Positions 45,727-55,012 of a stretch of 64,000 nucleotides of DNA are shown here, in pieces. Position 1 is the first letter of the stretch. Each line of letters begins with the position of its first letter. The DNA comes from Pseudomonas sp. KK4 (GTDB taxonomy: Bacteria; Pseudomonadota; Gammaproteobacteria; Pseudomonadales; Pseudomonadaceae): NCBI RefSeq assembly GCF_001984065.1, contig NZ_LYVP01000005.1, positions 1-64,000 of the forward strand. Reading direction: 5' to 3'. The notes under the pieces were generated by a model that ran no database searches, was not told the origin of the DNA, and was given only the letters and a program-made list of their open reading frames with translations. The position numbers and the translations under genes are program-made.

Positions 45727-46613
45727 GCCTTGTGCTCCAAGAGTTTGAGCCCGACCCAATAGCGGGCAAATTGATAGGCGCAACGTCCGTTGCGATTGCC
45801 ACGCCCCGTGGCCCAGCGCACGGCGAGGATGTCCAGCTCCTCGGTGCGTTGCCACTTGAGGCCGGCCTTGTCGGCCAGTTGGCCGATCCAGTGCTCGACG
45901 ACGTTGAGAAAGTGTTCCTGGGTAAACGGATAGAACGACAGCCACAGACCGAAACGGTCCGACAGCGCGATCTTGTCTTCCACCGCCTCGCTGGGGTGCA
46001 ATTCGCCGTCCACCCGTTTCCAGTTTTCGTTATCGCTTTCCTTTTCCGGCACCAGGTGGCGACGGTTGGAAGTGGCGTACAGCAGCACGTTGTCCGGGGC
46101 CTGTTCGAGGGAACCGTCGAGCACGCTCTTGAGCACGCGATAGTCGCCCTCACCCGATTCGAACGACAGGTCATCGCAAAACAGCACGAACCGCTGGGGC
46201 AGTTTGGCAATCTGTTCCACCACCCGTGGCAAGTCGGCCAGGTGGTCGCGCTCGATCTCGATCAGGCGCAGGCCGGCCTGGGCATGCTCGGCCAGCAAGG
46301 CGCGGACCAGCGACGATTTACCGGTGCCGCGCGAGCCCCACAGCAAGGCGTGGTTGGCGGGCAGGCCGTCGATGAATTGCTGGGTGTTGCGCCCCAATTG
46401 CTCCACTTGCCGGTCGACGCCGATCAGGTCGGACAGGCGCATGTCCAGGCTCACTTGCAGCGGCAGGAGGAAGCCGCTGCGCCCCTCGCGCTGCCAGCGC
46501 GCTGCCAGGCAGGTGTTCCAGTCGATGGCTTGCCGAGGGGTGGGCAGCAGCGGTTCGATACGGGCCAGAACGGCATCGGCGCGTTCAAGAAAAGCATTCA
46601 ATCGGGAATCCAC
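45723..46613 (-). CDS. DUF815 AAA-type ATPase
   Basis: 296 residues. Walker A is LLWGSRGTGKSSLVRALL (about 88-105), Walker B VLFCDDLSFE (about 142-151), and the YATSNRRHLVPE sensor-like segment follows. DUF815 proteins are conserved in proteobacteria with no settled role. The GTG start at 46613 has GAGGAG five bases upstream; a longer frame to 46733 has none. It is coupled to fRMsr and divergent from sagS. Confidence 0.88.
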   Translation of the reverse strand: MDSRLNAFLERADAVLARIEPLLPTPRQAIDWNTCLAARWQREGRSGFLLPLQVSLDMRLSDLIGVDRQVEQLGRNTQQFIDGLPANHALLWGSRGTGKSSLVRALLAEHAQAGLRLIEIERDHLADLPRVVEQIAKLPQRFVLFCDDLSFESGEGDYRVLKSVLDGSLEQAPDNVLLYATSNRRHLVPEKESDNENWKRVDGELHPSEAVEDKIALSDRFGLWLSFYPFTQEHFLNVVEHWIGQLADKAGLKWQRTEELDILAVRWATGRGNRNGRCAYQFARYWVGLKLLEHKA

Positions 46614-46791
46614 GTCTTCTCCTCGGACAAGTTCAGGGTAATGATGACGATACAACGAGGCAGCAAAGCGCCTGATGGCCAGGCAAATCCCCAAGAGCGG
46701 CCCTGATACAAAGGCTCGCGACAACATCGGCATCCATGCACGATCGACTATGCTTGAGCAGCGAAGGGAAACGGAAGTGGTTCAACACCCC

Positions 46792-49113
46792 ATGGACATC
46801 AAATTCACCAACCGGCTGTCCTACAAGCAAGCCCGGCTTACCGTGCTGGTGGGTTTCATTCTGGGCACGCTGCTCAGCCTGCTGCAAATAGGCATCGATT
46901 ATGCCAGTGAAGACGCCTCCATCAACCGTGAAATCCTGTCTTTGCTGGAAATCAGTCACAACCCGGCCTCGCGCATCGCTTACAACATCGACGCCGAACT
47001 CGCCCAGGAACTGACCCTGGGCCTGCTGCGCTCACCGGCGATCATCGGCGCGAAACTGACCGACAACAACGGCAACGTGTTGGCCAACGTCAAGCGCCCG
47101 GGCCTGCAAAGCGGTTATCGGGTGTTGAGCGATATGCTGTTCGGCGCCAACCGGCTGTTCGAGGATCGCCTGTATCTGGATCATCTGCCCAACGAATCCC
47201 TGGGCATGCTGCAACTGGACGTCGATACCTATTCCTTCGGTTACCGCTTCCTGCGTCGCGCCGAAGTCACCCTGCTCAACGGTTTCGCCCGCAGCCTGAT
47301 CCTCACCGGCATCCTGCTGGCGCTGTTCTACGTGATGCTGACCAAGCCACTGGTGCGGGTGATCCGTGAACTCAGCGGCCGCGATTCGCGCAGCACTGAA
47401 CCGACCTCGCTGGAATGTCCGCCCGGGCACGAGAATGATGAGATTGGCGTACTGGTGACCGTCGCCAACCAGCAATTCGAAAATGTCGCCACGGAAATCC
47501 AGCAGCGCCGCAACGCGGAAAACCGCCTGACCGATTACCTCAGCGAACTGGAAAACATTGTTTCGGCGCGCACCGCTGAACTCAAAGCCATCAACGCCCG
47601 GCTCAGCCAGTCCAATCAGGAACTGGAAGTCGCCCGCAGCACCGCCCTGGACATGGCCGAGGCGCGTTCGGTGTTCCTGGCCAACATGAGCCATGAAATC
47701 CGCACACCGCTCAATGGCCTGCTGGGCATGATCGCACTGTCGCTGGATGGCCCCTTGACCGCCGAGCAACAGCAACAGCTGTCGATCGCCCACGACTCGG
47801 GCAAGGTGCTGGTGGAATTGCTCAACGATATTCTCGACCTGTCGAAATTCGATGCCGGGCAACTGGAGCTCGAACACATTCCGTTCGATCTCGGTTCGCT
47901 GGTCGAGGACACCGCCAACCTGTTGTCGCAAAACGCGGCGCCCAGTGTCGAGTTGACCTGCCTGATCGATCCGCAGTTTCCGGCGCTGGTGCTCGGTGAC
48001 CCGACCCGAGTGCGGCAGATCGTCAGCAACCTGCTGTCCAACGCGCTCAAGTTCACCCGTTTCGGCCGCGTCGATGTGCGCCTGTCGACCTTTGGTGAAG
48101 GGGTCAGGATCGAGGTCTGCGACACCGGCATCGGCATTCCCCAGGACGCTCAGGTCAAGATCTTCCAGCCCTTCACCCAGGCCGGCGCCGGCATCACCCG
48201 GCAATTCGGTGGCACCGGGCTGGGCCTGGCGCTGACTTACAACCTCTGCGAAGCCATGAAAGGCCGCCTGACCATCAGCTCGGAGGCAGGCTTCGGCAGC
48301 CAGTTCTGTGCAGAGTTGCCGCTGCCTCGGCATACCCGCGCCCTGGTTCCGCCCCCCCTGAAGGGCAAGGTCATCGCCATTACGTCCGCCAGCAGCGGCC
48401 TGGCAGAACTGCTGGCCGGCGTGTTGCCCGGCTGGGGGCTGGCGTATCAGCAGCGTTCGATCGATGACCCGTTGATCGGGCTGGACCCTGATGTACTGAT
48501 CACCGATTGCCCTGAATGCCTGTTCAACCTGCGCCCCGCCATCACCGCGCCGATACTGCTGGTGACCGCCTATGGCAGCTTCCTGCCCAGTGAACAGGTC
48601 AACGCCCTCGCGCCCTTGCAACAGCAGGCACGGCCCCTGGCCCGCAATGCGCTGCACCAGAACCTGCGGCGTGTCCTGCAACCGGACCTGACCACGATCA
48701 GCGAAGCCCTGGTTGACCGCCACTTACCGCAACGCCGCGCTCGGGTGTTGCTGGTGGAGGACAATCCGGTCAATCAGTTGGTGGCCAAGGGCATGCTCGG
48801 CAAGCTTGGCTGCGAGGTGATCGTCGCCGCCCACGGTGTCGAGGCGCTGGATCAATTGGAGAGCAGCGCTTTCGATCTGGTGTTGATGGATTGCAACATG
48901 CCGGTGATGGACGGTTATGAGGCCAGTCGGCAGATCCGCCGCAGTGGACGCTGGCCGCAATTGCCCATCGTCGCCCTGACCGCCAATGCGATGTCCGAAG
49001 AGCGCGAACGTTGCCGCGCGGCGGGCATGAACGACTACCTGGCCAAACCCTTCCGTCGCGAGGAGCTGGCGGCCCTGCTGGATACTTGGATCCCGGTCAC
49101 GACAGCGCCTTGA
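46792..49113 (+). CDS. sagS: hybrid sensor kinase SagS
   Basis: About 773 residues: helix 20-42, periplasmic sensory domain (about 45-175, HmsP-type in the family), helix about 180-200, a HAMP-like and coiled-coil linker, HisKA (FLANMSHEIRTPLNGLLGM), ATPase (N box NLLSNALKF, G box GGTGLGLAL), a degenerate middle receiver-like region, and a C-terminal receiver with Asp in LVLMDCNMPVMDG. SagS of P. aeruginosa drives surface attachment and biofilm tolerance. Order sagS-ospR-gpx-msrB matches. ATG 46792 lacks a close binding site; GTG 46777 or ATG 46750 are possible. Confidence 0.87.
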   Translation: MDIKFTNRLSYKQARLTVLVGFILGTLLSLLQIGIDYASEDASINREILSLLEISHNPASRIAYNIDAELAQELTLGLLRSPAIIGAKLTDNNGNVLANVKRPGLQSGYRVLSDMLFGANRLFEDRLYLDHLPNESLGMLQLDVDTYSFGYRFLRRAEVTLLNGFARSLILTGILLALFYVMLTKPLVRVIRELSGRDSRSTEPTSLECPPGHENDEIGVLVTVANQQFENVATEIQQRRNAENRLTDYLSELENIVSARTAELKAINARLSQSNQELEVARSTALDMAEARSVFLANMSHEIRTPLNGLLGMIALSLDGPLTAEQQQQLSIAHDSGKVLVELLNDILDLSKFDAGQLELEHIPFDLGSLVEDTANLLSQNAAPSVELTCLIDPQFPALVLGDPTRVRQIVSNLLSNALKFTRFGRVDVRLSTFGEGVRIEVCDTGIGIPQDAQVKIFQPFTQAGAGITRQFGGTGLGLALTYNLCEAMKGRLTISSEAGFGSQFCAELPLPRHTRALVPPPLKGKVIAITSASSGLAELLAGVLPGWGLAYQQRSIDDPLIGLDPDVLITDCPECLFNLRPAITAPILLVTAYGSFLPSEQVNALAPLQQQARPLARNALHQNLRRVLQPDLTTISEALVDRHLPQRRARVLLVEDNPVNQLVAKGMLGKLGCEVIVAAHGVEALDQLESSAFDLVLMDCNMPVMDGYEASRQIRRSGRWPQLPIVALTANAMSEERERCRAAGMNDYLAKPFRREELAALLDTWIPVTTAP

Positions 49114-49558
49114 TCTGTCCCAGCAGGTGATCCAGACCATCGCGCAGTTCATTGAGGCGATCCAGATCCACCCCACTGTCGCACAACAGGCGAGCCTTCA
49201 GCGGCGCGACCTGATCGCGCAACGCCAGTCCGCTCGGCGACAGGCTCAGGTGCACCTCACGCTCATCCCGGGCCGAACGCTGGCGCTGAACCAGTTGCAA
49301 CTGCTCGAGGCGCTTGAGCAACGGCGTCAGCGTGCCGGAGTCCAGCGCCAGCCGCTCGCCCAGCGCCTTGACAGTGGGTTGGTCCGGCGCACTGGCCTGC
49401 CACTCCCATAACACCAGCATGGCCAGGTATTGCGGGTAGGTCAGGCCCAGTTGATCGAGCATCGGCTTGTAGGCGCGGATCACCGCTCGGGAAGCGGCGT
49501 ACAGCTTGAAGCACAGCTGGTTGTCCAGGCTCAGGGAATCGACGGACAAGGTGTTCAT
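49097..49558 (-). CDS. ospR: MarR/OhrR-family peroxide sensor OspR
   Basis: 153 residues, winged helix (about 45-115: TVKALGERLALDSGTLTPLLKRLEQLQLV). The reactive cysteine is Cys16 in DNQLCFKLYAASRA and a second is Cys126 near the C-terminus, the two-cysteine arrangement of OspR/OhrR. OspR of P. aeruginosa senses oxidation and represses gpx. The ATG overlaps the gpx stop (ATGA). Its 3' end overlaps sagS by 17 bases in convergent orientation. Confidence 0.9.
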   Translation of the reverse strand: MNTLSVDSLSLDNQLCFKLYAASRAVIRAYKPMLDQLGLTYPQYLAMLVLWEWQASAPDQPTVKALGERLALDSGTLTPLLKRLEQLQLVQRQRSARDEREVHLSLSPSGLALRDQVAPLKARLLCDSGVDLDRLNELRDGLDHLLGQIKALS

Positions 49559-50040
49559 TTGAGCAGGGCTTCGATCTCGCGGCTCAGGTCCTGCGGCTTG
49601 GTCGCCGGGGCGAAGCGCTTGACCAACTGGCCGTCCTTGCCGATCAGGAACTTGGTGAAGTTCCACTTGATGCCTTGGGAACCGAGCACGCCCGGTGCGC
49701 GCTTTTTCAACTGCACGAACAGCGGATGGGCACCGGCGCCGTTGACGTCGATCTTCTTGAACAGCGGGAAACTGACGCCGTAGTTCAACTCGCAGAACTC
49801 GCTGATGGCGCCTTCATTGCCTGGCTCCTGCTTGCCGAACTGGTTGCAGGGAAAGCCCAACACCACCAGGCCTTGGTCCTTATAGGTCTGCCACAGCTGT
49901 TCGAGGCCTTTGTATTGCGGGGTGAAACCGCATTTGCTGGCGGTATTGACCACCAGCACGGCCTTGCCGGCGAAATCCGCCAGGGTCTTTTGCTCACCCT
50001 TGATGGTGGTGCAGGGGATGCTCAGCAGGTTGTCGCTCAT
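49555..50040 (-). CDS. gpx: glutathione/thiol peroxidase Gpx
   Basis: 161 residues. The active-site segment is NTASKCGFTPQYKGLE (Cys36), with the Gln in LGFPCNQFGKQEPG and the Trp in IKWNFTKFLIGKDG. It is a Cys-type peroxidase, probably fed by thioredoxin as in other bacteria. First gene of the gpx-ospR operon. An OhrR-type box lies 41-55 bases upstream of the start. Confidence 0.93.
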   Translation of the reverse strand: MSDNLLSIPCTTIKGEQKTLADFAGKAVLVVNTASKCGFTPQYKGLEQLWQTYKDQGLVVLGFPCNQFGKQEPGNEGAISEFCELNYGVSFPLFKKIDVNGAGAHPLFVQLKKRAPGVLGSQGIKWNFTKFLIGKDGQLVKRFAPATKPQDLSREIEALLK

Positions 50041-50080
50041 GGTGTGCGCTCTGTTGGATAGGAGATGATACAAAATAGAG

Positions 50081-50095
50081 TGCAATTGAATTGTG
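50081..50095. promoter_or_regulatory. OspR/OhrR-type operator upstream of gpx
   Basis: TGCAATTGAATTGTG, with the inverted core CAATT-G-AATTG (50083-50093). OhrR-class regulators bind palindromes of the form TACAATT-N-AATTGTA, which this matches except at the outer bases. A further TGCAATTT half follows at 50096. The encoded regulator is the second gene of the operon it would control. Confidence 0.7.
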
Positions 50096-50128
50096 TGCAA
50101 TTTAAATCATCGGAACCATCGCTTCGTA

Positions 50129-50171
50129 GGAGCAAGACTTGCCCGAAACGGTGTCCGGCAAGCCTTGCTCC
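50129..50171. repeat. short REP-like inverted repeat
   Basis: GGAGCAAGACTTGCCCG and CCGGCAAGCCTTGCTCC in inverted orientation around about nine bases. It is a variant of the REP family just downstream of msrB and upstream of gpx on the minus strand, probably separating their transcripts. Confidence 0.75.
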
Positions 50172-50183
50172 AACGGTATAGCG

Positions 50184-50579
50184 TTACCCGCGGGGAACCC
50201 GGTCCAGACACACCGAGTTGATGCAGTAGCGCAGGCCAGTGGGCGGCGGGCCGTCGGGGAATACGTGCCCCAGGTGCGCATCGCATTTGCTGCAGACCAC
50301 TTCGGTGCGAATCATGCCGTGGCTGACATCGCGGATTTCGGTCATGGCATTGTCGCCGATCGGCGCGTAGAAACTCGGCCAGCCGCAGCCGGAATCGAAC
50401 TTGGTTTTCGAGTCGAACAACGGCTCGTTGCAGCAGATGCAATGGTAGATCCCATCGACCTTGCTGTCGTTGTATTTGCCGGAGAACGGGCGCTCGGTGC
50501 CCTTCAGGCGGCACACGTTGTACTGCTCGGGGTCGAGCATGGCTTTCCATTCTTCCAGGGTTTTTTCCAACTTTTCCAT
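50184..50579 (-). CDS. msrB: peptide methionine-(R)-sulfoxide reductase MsrB
   Basis: 131 residues. Two zinc-binding CxxC pairs are present (CICC near residue 47 and CSKC near 96), with WPSFY and the catalytic cysteine in [12 protein letters not shown]. It repairs methionine-R-sulfoxide in proteins. ATG 50579 follows GAGG at seven bases; ATG 50582 is one codon earlier. Same strand as gpx and ospR but separated by a REP-like repeat. Confidence 0.93.
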   Translation of the reverse strand: MEKLEKTLEEWKAMLDPEQYNVCRLKGTERPFSGKYNDSKVDGIYHCICCNEPLFDSKTKFDSGCGWPSFYAPIGDNAMTEIRDVSHGMIRTEVVCSKCDAHLGHVFPDGPPPTGLRYCINSVCLDRVPRG

Positions 50580-50805
50580 CATCACACCTCGGCGGCTGAA
50601 AAAGCCCGATCTGTACCTTTTCCACGGATCGGGCGGCACGTATGATTGCGCCTCGTCAAACGCCAGTCTGGCAGCCAGACCACGCGCATTCAAACGGATT
50701 TATGGGTGCTGCCTCTCAAGGCGTCAGGCCTGTGTGATTACGCAGGATTCCCAGTACGGTTGTTCACACGCCGCCTGGATCGTTCATTTTCGGGAACACA
50801 TCGCC

Positions 50806-52017
50806 ATGCAGGTCAGCAAATCGAACAAGCTCGCCAACGTCTGCTACGACATTCGCGGCCCAGTGCTCAAGCACGCCAAACGCCTGGAAGAGGAAGGCCA
50901 TCGCATCCTCAAGCTGAACATCGGCAACCCGGCGCCCTTTGGTTTCGAAGCGCCGGACGAAATCCTCCAGGACGTGATCCGCAACCTGCCGACCGCCCAG
51001 GGCTACAGCGATTCCAAGGGCCTGTTCAGCGCACGCAAGGCCGTCATGCAGTACTACCAGCAAAAGCAGGTAGAGGGTGTCGGCATTGAAGACATCTACC
51101 TGGGCAACGGCGTGTCCGAACTGATCGTGATGTCGATGCAGGCCCTGCTCAACAACGGTGACGAAGTGCTGGTACCGGCGCCCGACTACCCGCTGTGGAC
51201 CGCGGCGGTGAGCCTGTCCGGCGGCAACCCGGTGCACTACCTGTGCGACGAGCAGGCCAACTGGTGGCCAGACCTGGCCGACATCAAGGCCAAGATCACC
51301 CCCAACACCAAGGCGCTGGTGATCATCAACCCGAACAACCCCACCGGCGCGGTGTATTCCAAAGAAGTCCTGCTGGGCATGCTCGAACTGGCGCGACAGC
51401 ACAACCTGGTGGTGTTCTCCGACGAGATCTACGACAAGATCCTCTACGACGATGCAGTGCACATCTGCACCGCCTCCCTGGCGCCGGACCTGCTGTGCCT
51501 GACCTTCAACGGCCTGTCCAAATCCTATCGCGTCGCCGGTTTCCGTTCCGGCTGGATTGCCATTTCCGGTCCGAAACACCACGCCCAGAGCTACATCGAA
51601 GGCATCGACATGCTGGCCAACATGCGCCTGTGCGCCAATGTGCCGAGCCAGCATGCGATCCAGACGGCGCTGGGTGGCTATCAGAGCATCAATGATCTGG
51701 TGCTGCCGCCAGGACGCCTGCTGGAACAGCGCAACCGCACCTGGGAATTGCTCAACGACATCCCGGGCGTCAGCTGCGTCAAGCCGATGGGTGCGCTGTA
51801 CGCGTTCCCCCGCATCGATCCGAAGGTCTGCCCGATCCACAATGACGAAAAATTCGTCCTCGACCTGCTGCTGTCCGAGAAGCTGCTGGTGGTGCAAGGC
51901 ACGGCCTTCAACTGGCCTTGGCCTGACCACTTCCGCGTCGTGACCCTGCCACGGGTCGATGACCTGGAGATGGCCATCGGACGCATCGGCAACTTCCTCA
52001 AGTCCTATCGCCAATAG
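50806..52017 (+). CDS. alaA: PLP-dependent alanine aminotransferase AlaA-like
   Basis: 403 residues, class I aminotransferase. Visible are KLNIGNPAPFGF (about 38), the NPNNPTGAVYS motif (about 173-183), and the PLP lysine in LSKSYRVAGFRSGW (about 240). The closest family is AlaA/YfbQ, which makes alanine from pyruvate and glutamate. ATG 50806 begins the conserved N-terminus. Divergent from msrB. Confidence 0.88.
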   Translation: MQVSKSNKLANVCYDIRGPVLKHAKRLEEEGHRILKLNIGNPAPFGFEAPDEILQDVIRNLPTAQGYSDSKGLFSARKAVMQYYQQKQVEGVGIEDIYLGNGVSELIVMSMQALLNNGDEVLVPAPDYPLWTAAVSLSGGNPVHYLCDEQANWWPDLADIKAKITPNTKALVIINPNNPTGAVYSKEVLLGMLELARQHNLVVFSDEIYDKILYDDAVHICTASLAPDLLCLTFNGLSKSYRVAGFRSGWIAISGPKHHAQSYIEGIDMLANMRLCANVPSQHAIQTALGGYQSINDLVLPPGRLLEQRNRTWELLNDIPGVSCVKPMGALYAFPRIDPKVCPIHNDEKFVLDLLLSEKLLVVQGTAFNWPWPDHFRVVTLPRVDDLEMAIGRIGNFLKSYRQ

Positions 52018-52335
52018 GTGACCGGTCACCGTGCGGCGGCCAGCGCCTGTCGCACGGTGATTGATTCAGCAACACCTGCTTACACCCTACCCCTCGCTGT
52101 CGCACCCGATGCCGACCTGAAACACGCTGCCCGTTTCCATCCAGCGACGACGGGGGTCGACGCGCGCTTCGGACGACAAACACTTCCCCGATGAACATCG
52201 GAAATGTCCTGCAAACAGCTAAGCTTTTGCTGTAGGACACAGTTTGAAATAGTCACTCGGTTGAATACCCCGGTGCTGCACCTTATATACCCTCGCAGTA
52301 CGCTACATCTTTAGCATAAGGAGATTTCTACAACC
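52018..52335. other. intergenic region alaA-htpX
   Basis: About 318 bases. A perfect nine-base inverted repeat CACCGTGCG/CGCACGGTG (52027-52059, 15-base loop) follows alaA; it has no T run and may be an mRNA 3' hairpin. The right end holds the htpX promoter. Nothing else recognised. Confidence 0.5.
52261..52289 (+). promoter_or_regulatory. htpX promoter with sigma-70 and sigma-32 features
   Basis: TTGAAT (52261-52266) and TATATA (52284-52289) are 17 bases apart, a good sigma-70 promoter. The same bases also give a heat-shock layout, TTGAA then CCTTATAT after a 14-base gap, close to the sigma-32 form CTTGAA-N13-15-CCCCATNT. HtpX is a known envelope and heat stress protease. Confidence 0.55.
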
Positions 52336-53226
52336 ATGATGCGCATCCTGCTGTTTTTGGCCACTAACCTGGCGGTCGTGCTGATTGCCAGCATCACCCT
52401 GAGCCTTTTCGGCTTCAACGGGTTCATGGCGGCCAACGGGGTTGATCTGAACCTCAATCAGCTGCTGATTTTCTGTGCGGTCTTTGGTTTCGCCGGTTCC
52501 CTGTTCTCGCTGTTCATCTCCAAGTGGATGGCGAAGATGAGCACCAGCACCCAGATCATCACCCAGCCGCGCACTCGTCACGAGCAATGGCTGCTGCAAA
52601 CCGTCGAGCAACTGTCCCGGGAAGCCGGGATCAAGATGCCCGAAGTCGGTATTTTCCCGGCCTACGAGGCAAACGCCTTCGCCACTGGCTGGAACAAGAA
52701 CGACGCACTGGTCGCGGTCAGCCAGGGCTTGCTCGAGCGTTTCTCGCCGGATGAAGTGAAAGCCGTTCTGGCCCACGAGATCGGTCACGTGGCCAATGGC
52801 GACATGGTGACGCTGGCGCTGATCCAGGGCGTGGTGAACACCTTCGTGATGTTCTTCGCGAGGATCATCGGCAACTTCGTCGACAAGGTGATCTTCAAGA
52901 ATGAAGAAGGCCAGGGCATCGCCTACTACGTGGCGACCATCTTCGCCGAACTGGTCCTGGGCATCCTGGCCAGCGCCATCGTCATGTGGTTCTCGCGCAA
53001 ACGGGAATTCCGTGCGGACGAAGCCGGTGCGAACCTGGCCGGTACCGCCGCGATGATCGGTGCCCTGCAACGCCTGCGCGCGGAACAAGGCCTGCCGGTG
53101 CACATGCCCGACACCCTGAATGCCTTCGGCATCAACGGTGGCCTCAAACAGGGCTTTGCCCGGATGTTCATGAGCCACCCGCCGCTGGAAGAGCGCATCG
53201 ACGCACTGGCGCGTCGTCGGGGCTGA
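52336..53226 (+). CDS. htpX: membrane zinc metalloprotease HtpX
   Basis: 296 residues, M48 family. Two N-terminal helices (about 4-25 and 35-55), the zinc motif [11 protein letters not shown] (about 143-153), two further helices and the distal Glu in EFRADEAGA (about 218-226). It degrades damaged membrane proteins with FtsH. AAGGAG lies upstream of the ATG with about 12 bases spacing. A terminator follows. Confidence 0.95.
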   Translation: MMRILLFLATNLAVVLIASITLSLFGFNGFMAANGVDLNLNQLLIFCAVFGFAGSLFSLFISKWMAKMSTSTQIITQPRTRHEQWLLQTVEQLSREAGIKMPEVGIFPAYEANAFATGWNKNDALVAVSQGLLERFSPDEVKAVLAHEIGHVANGDMVTLALIQGVVNTFVMFFARIIGNFVDKVIFKNEEGQGIAYYVATIFAELVLGILASAIVMWFSRKREFRADEAGANLAGTAAMIGALQRLRAEQGLPVHMPDTLNAFGINGGLKQGFARMFMSHPPLEERIDALARRRG

Positions 53227-53246
53227 GAGGCTACGAAGTAAACAGG

Positions 53247-53275
53247 AAGGCCCGCAGCGATGCGGGCCTTTTTTA
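53247..53275 (+). terminator. intrinsic terminator after htpX
   Basis: AAGGCCCGCA/TGCGGGCCTT stem with a GCGA loop followed by a T run. Confidence 0.92.
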
Positions 53276-53302
53276 CTACTCGAATATGGCGGTGATTTTC
53301 AG

Positions 53303-53384
53303 GGCCTCTTCGCGAGCAAGCCCGCTCCCACATTGACCGGTGTACACCGCTCAATGTGGGAGCGGGCTTGCTCGCGAAGAGGCC
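53303..53384. repeat. large REP doublet
   Basis: Perfectly complementary arms beginning GGCCTCTTCGCGAGCAAGCC, about 35 bases each, around a short loop (CCGGTGTACACCG). It lies between the htpX terminator and the convergent tpm gene, and is the most regular REP doublet in the window. Confidence 0.93.
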
Positions 53385-53401
53385 GTAATGGTCGCTGCAA
53401 A

Positions 53402-54058
53402 TTACCGGGTGGAAACCCGATATACCCGTTCCTCAAGCCGCGTAACCCCAGCCTCCAGAAACTTCCCGCTCTCGCTCAGCACGTCCTGGTCCTCCAGGAT
53501 CTTCAAGGTCCACGAAGCCCCGAACAACCGCTGCACTTCATCATCGAGCACGGCAAAGGGCGGGCCAGACATTTCTGTCTGATCGTAATCCAGGGTGATG
53601 AGCAACCCCAGAGAACCCTTGGGCAGAACCCGGTGCAGATGGGTCGCGTATTGCTCGCGCATCGGTGGCGGCAATGCAATCAGCGCAGCACGATCATAAA
53701 TCGCGGAGCAATCAGCGGCATCGCCTGGGGTCAACGCAAAAAAATCGCCACACCAGATCTCGATGGAACCCGCCCGATAAACCTTGAACGGTCCTTGCTC
53801 GCTGATGACGGGATCGAAGCCATGCTCACTGAAGAAGTCCTCGACGGCCCTCTCCGACAATTCGATACCCAGCACCTCATGCCCGCGGTGTGCCAGCCAC
53901 AGCAGATCCAGACTTTTCCCACACAGCGGCACCAGCACCCGCGCACTCTCCTCCAGTTCCAGCTGCGGCCAGAACCGTTGCAGATAAGGGTTCACCTGCG
54001 GCAGGTGAAAGCCGATCTGATTCGACGCCCACTTCTTGTGCCAAAACTCCGGCTGCAT
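53402..54058 (-). CDS. tpm: thiopurine S-methyltransferase
   Basis: 218 residues, full bacterial [22 protein letters not shown] at the start, the SAM region [30 protein letters not shown] (about 45-74) and [14 protein letters not shown] (about 125-138). Pseudomonas Tpm methylates thiols, selenite and tellurite species. ATG 54058 matches the family start; a frame eight codons longer exists. Confidence 0.93.
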   Translation of the reverse strand: MQPEFWHKKWASNQIGFHLPQVNPYLQRFWPQLELEESARVLVPLCGKSLDLLWLAHRGHEVLGIELSERAVEDFFSEHGFDPVISEQGPFKVYRAGSIEIWCGDFFALTPGDAADCSAIYDRAALIALPPPMREQYATHLHRVLPKGSLGLLITLDYDQTEMSGPPFAVLDDEVQRLFGASWTLKILEDQDVLSESGKFLEAGVTRLEERVYRVSTR

Positions 54059-54161
54059 AAATAACCCCGAAAATTCGATCAAAACACCCTAAAACTTATA
54101 TTAGATTTAGATCAATGATCTGACTGAAGATGGTGCCATCTTAACCCTCTGGAGCTCATCC

Positions 54162-54929
54162 ATGTTCCCCAGCCTGTACATATCCCATGGCTCCCCGATG
54201 CTCGCCCTCGAACCCGGGGCCAGCGGGCCGGCGCTGGCCCGTCTGGCAGCTCAAATGCCCAAACCCGAAGCCATCGTGATCGTCTCCGCGCACTGGGAAA
54301 GCCATGAACTGCTGGTGAGCGCCAATCCACGGCCGCAGACCTGGCATGACTTCGGCGGTTTTCCCAAGGCGTTGTTCGAGGTGCAATACCCCGCCCCGGG
54401 CGATCCGCAGTTGGCGGAGCAGGTGGTCGAGTTATTGAACGCCGCCGATCTGCCGGCACGAATCGATAGCCAACGCCCCTTCGACCATGGTGTCTGGGTG
54501 CCGTTGTCGTTGATGTATCCACAAGCCGATATTCCGATTGTCCAGGTTTCCCTGCCAACCCGCGGCGGCCCAGCCCTGCAAACCCGCGTCGGCCATGCCC
54601 TGGCCAGCCTGCGGGGTAAGGATGTACTGTTGATCGGCTCCGGCAGCATCACCCACAACCTCAGGGAACTGGACTGGCATGCAGGGCCCGAGCGCGTCGA
54701 AACCTGGGCGCAGGTGTTTCGTGACTGGATGATCGAGAAACTGGAAGCAGACGACGAGGCGGCGCTGCACGATTACCGTCAACAGGCACCGAATGCCGTG
54801 CGCAACCACCCCAGCGACGAGCATTTGCTGCCGCTATACTTTGCCCGCAGTGCCGGCGGAGCGTTCAGCGTGGCCCACAAAGGCTTCACCATGGGCGCGC
54901 TGGGGATGGACATCTACCGCTTCGGCTGA
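54162..54929 (+). CDS. class III extradiol-dioxygenase-like protein (LigB/YgiD family)
   Basis: 255 residues. Metal ligands of the family are visible: His in ISHGSPMLAL (about residue 9), His in VSAHWESHE (about 44), His in FDHGVWVPL (about 107) and His in SGSITHNLREL (about 165). The group includes DOPA dioxygenases and YgiD. No aromatic pathway genes surround it, so the substrate is open. Divergent from tpm, followed by a terminator. Confidence 0.88.
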   Translation: MFPSLYISHGSPMLALEPGASGPALARLAAQMPKPEAIVIVSAHWESHELLVSANPRPQTWHDFGGFPKALFEVQYPAPGDPQLAEQVVELLNAADLPARIDSQRPFDHGVWVPLSLMYPQADIPIVQVSLPTRGGPALQTRVGHALASLRGKDVLLIGSGSITHNLRELDWHAGPERVETWAQVFRDWMIEKLEADDEAALHDYRQQAPNAVRNHPSDEHLLPLYFARSAGGAFSVAHKGFTMGALGMDIYRFG

Positions 54930-54951
54930 AAGGTCACCCTGAATTGCAGGC

Positions 54952-54983
54952 AAAAAAAATCCCCGAACCAGTCGGGGATTTTT
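54952..54983. terminator. bidirectional intrinsic terminator
   Basis: AATCCCCGA/TCGGGGATT stem around a short loop, with an A run on the left and T run on the right, between the dioxygenase-like gene and the convergent helicase gene. Confidence 0.92.
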
Positions 54984-55012
54984 AATGTTCGATCAATCAG
55001 CTCGAGAGCGGA

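Noticed and set aside
52027-52059. Nine-base-pair hairpin after alaA as an intrinsic terminator
   Set aside because: No T run follows the stem, so only a 3' hairpin is noted.
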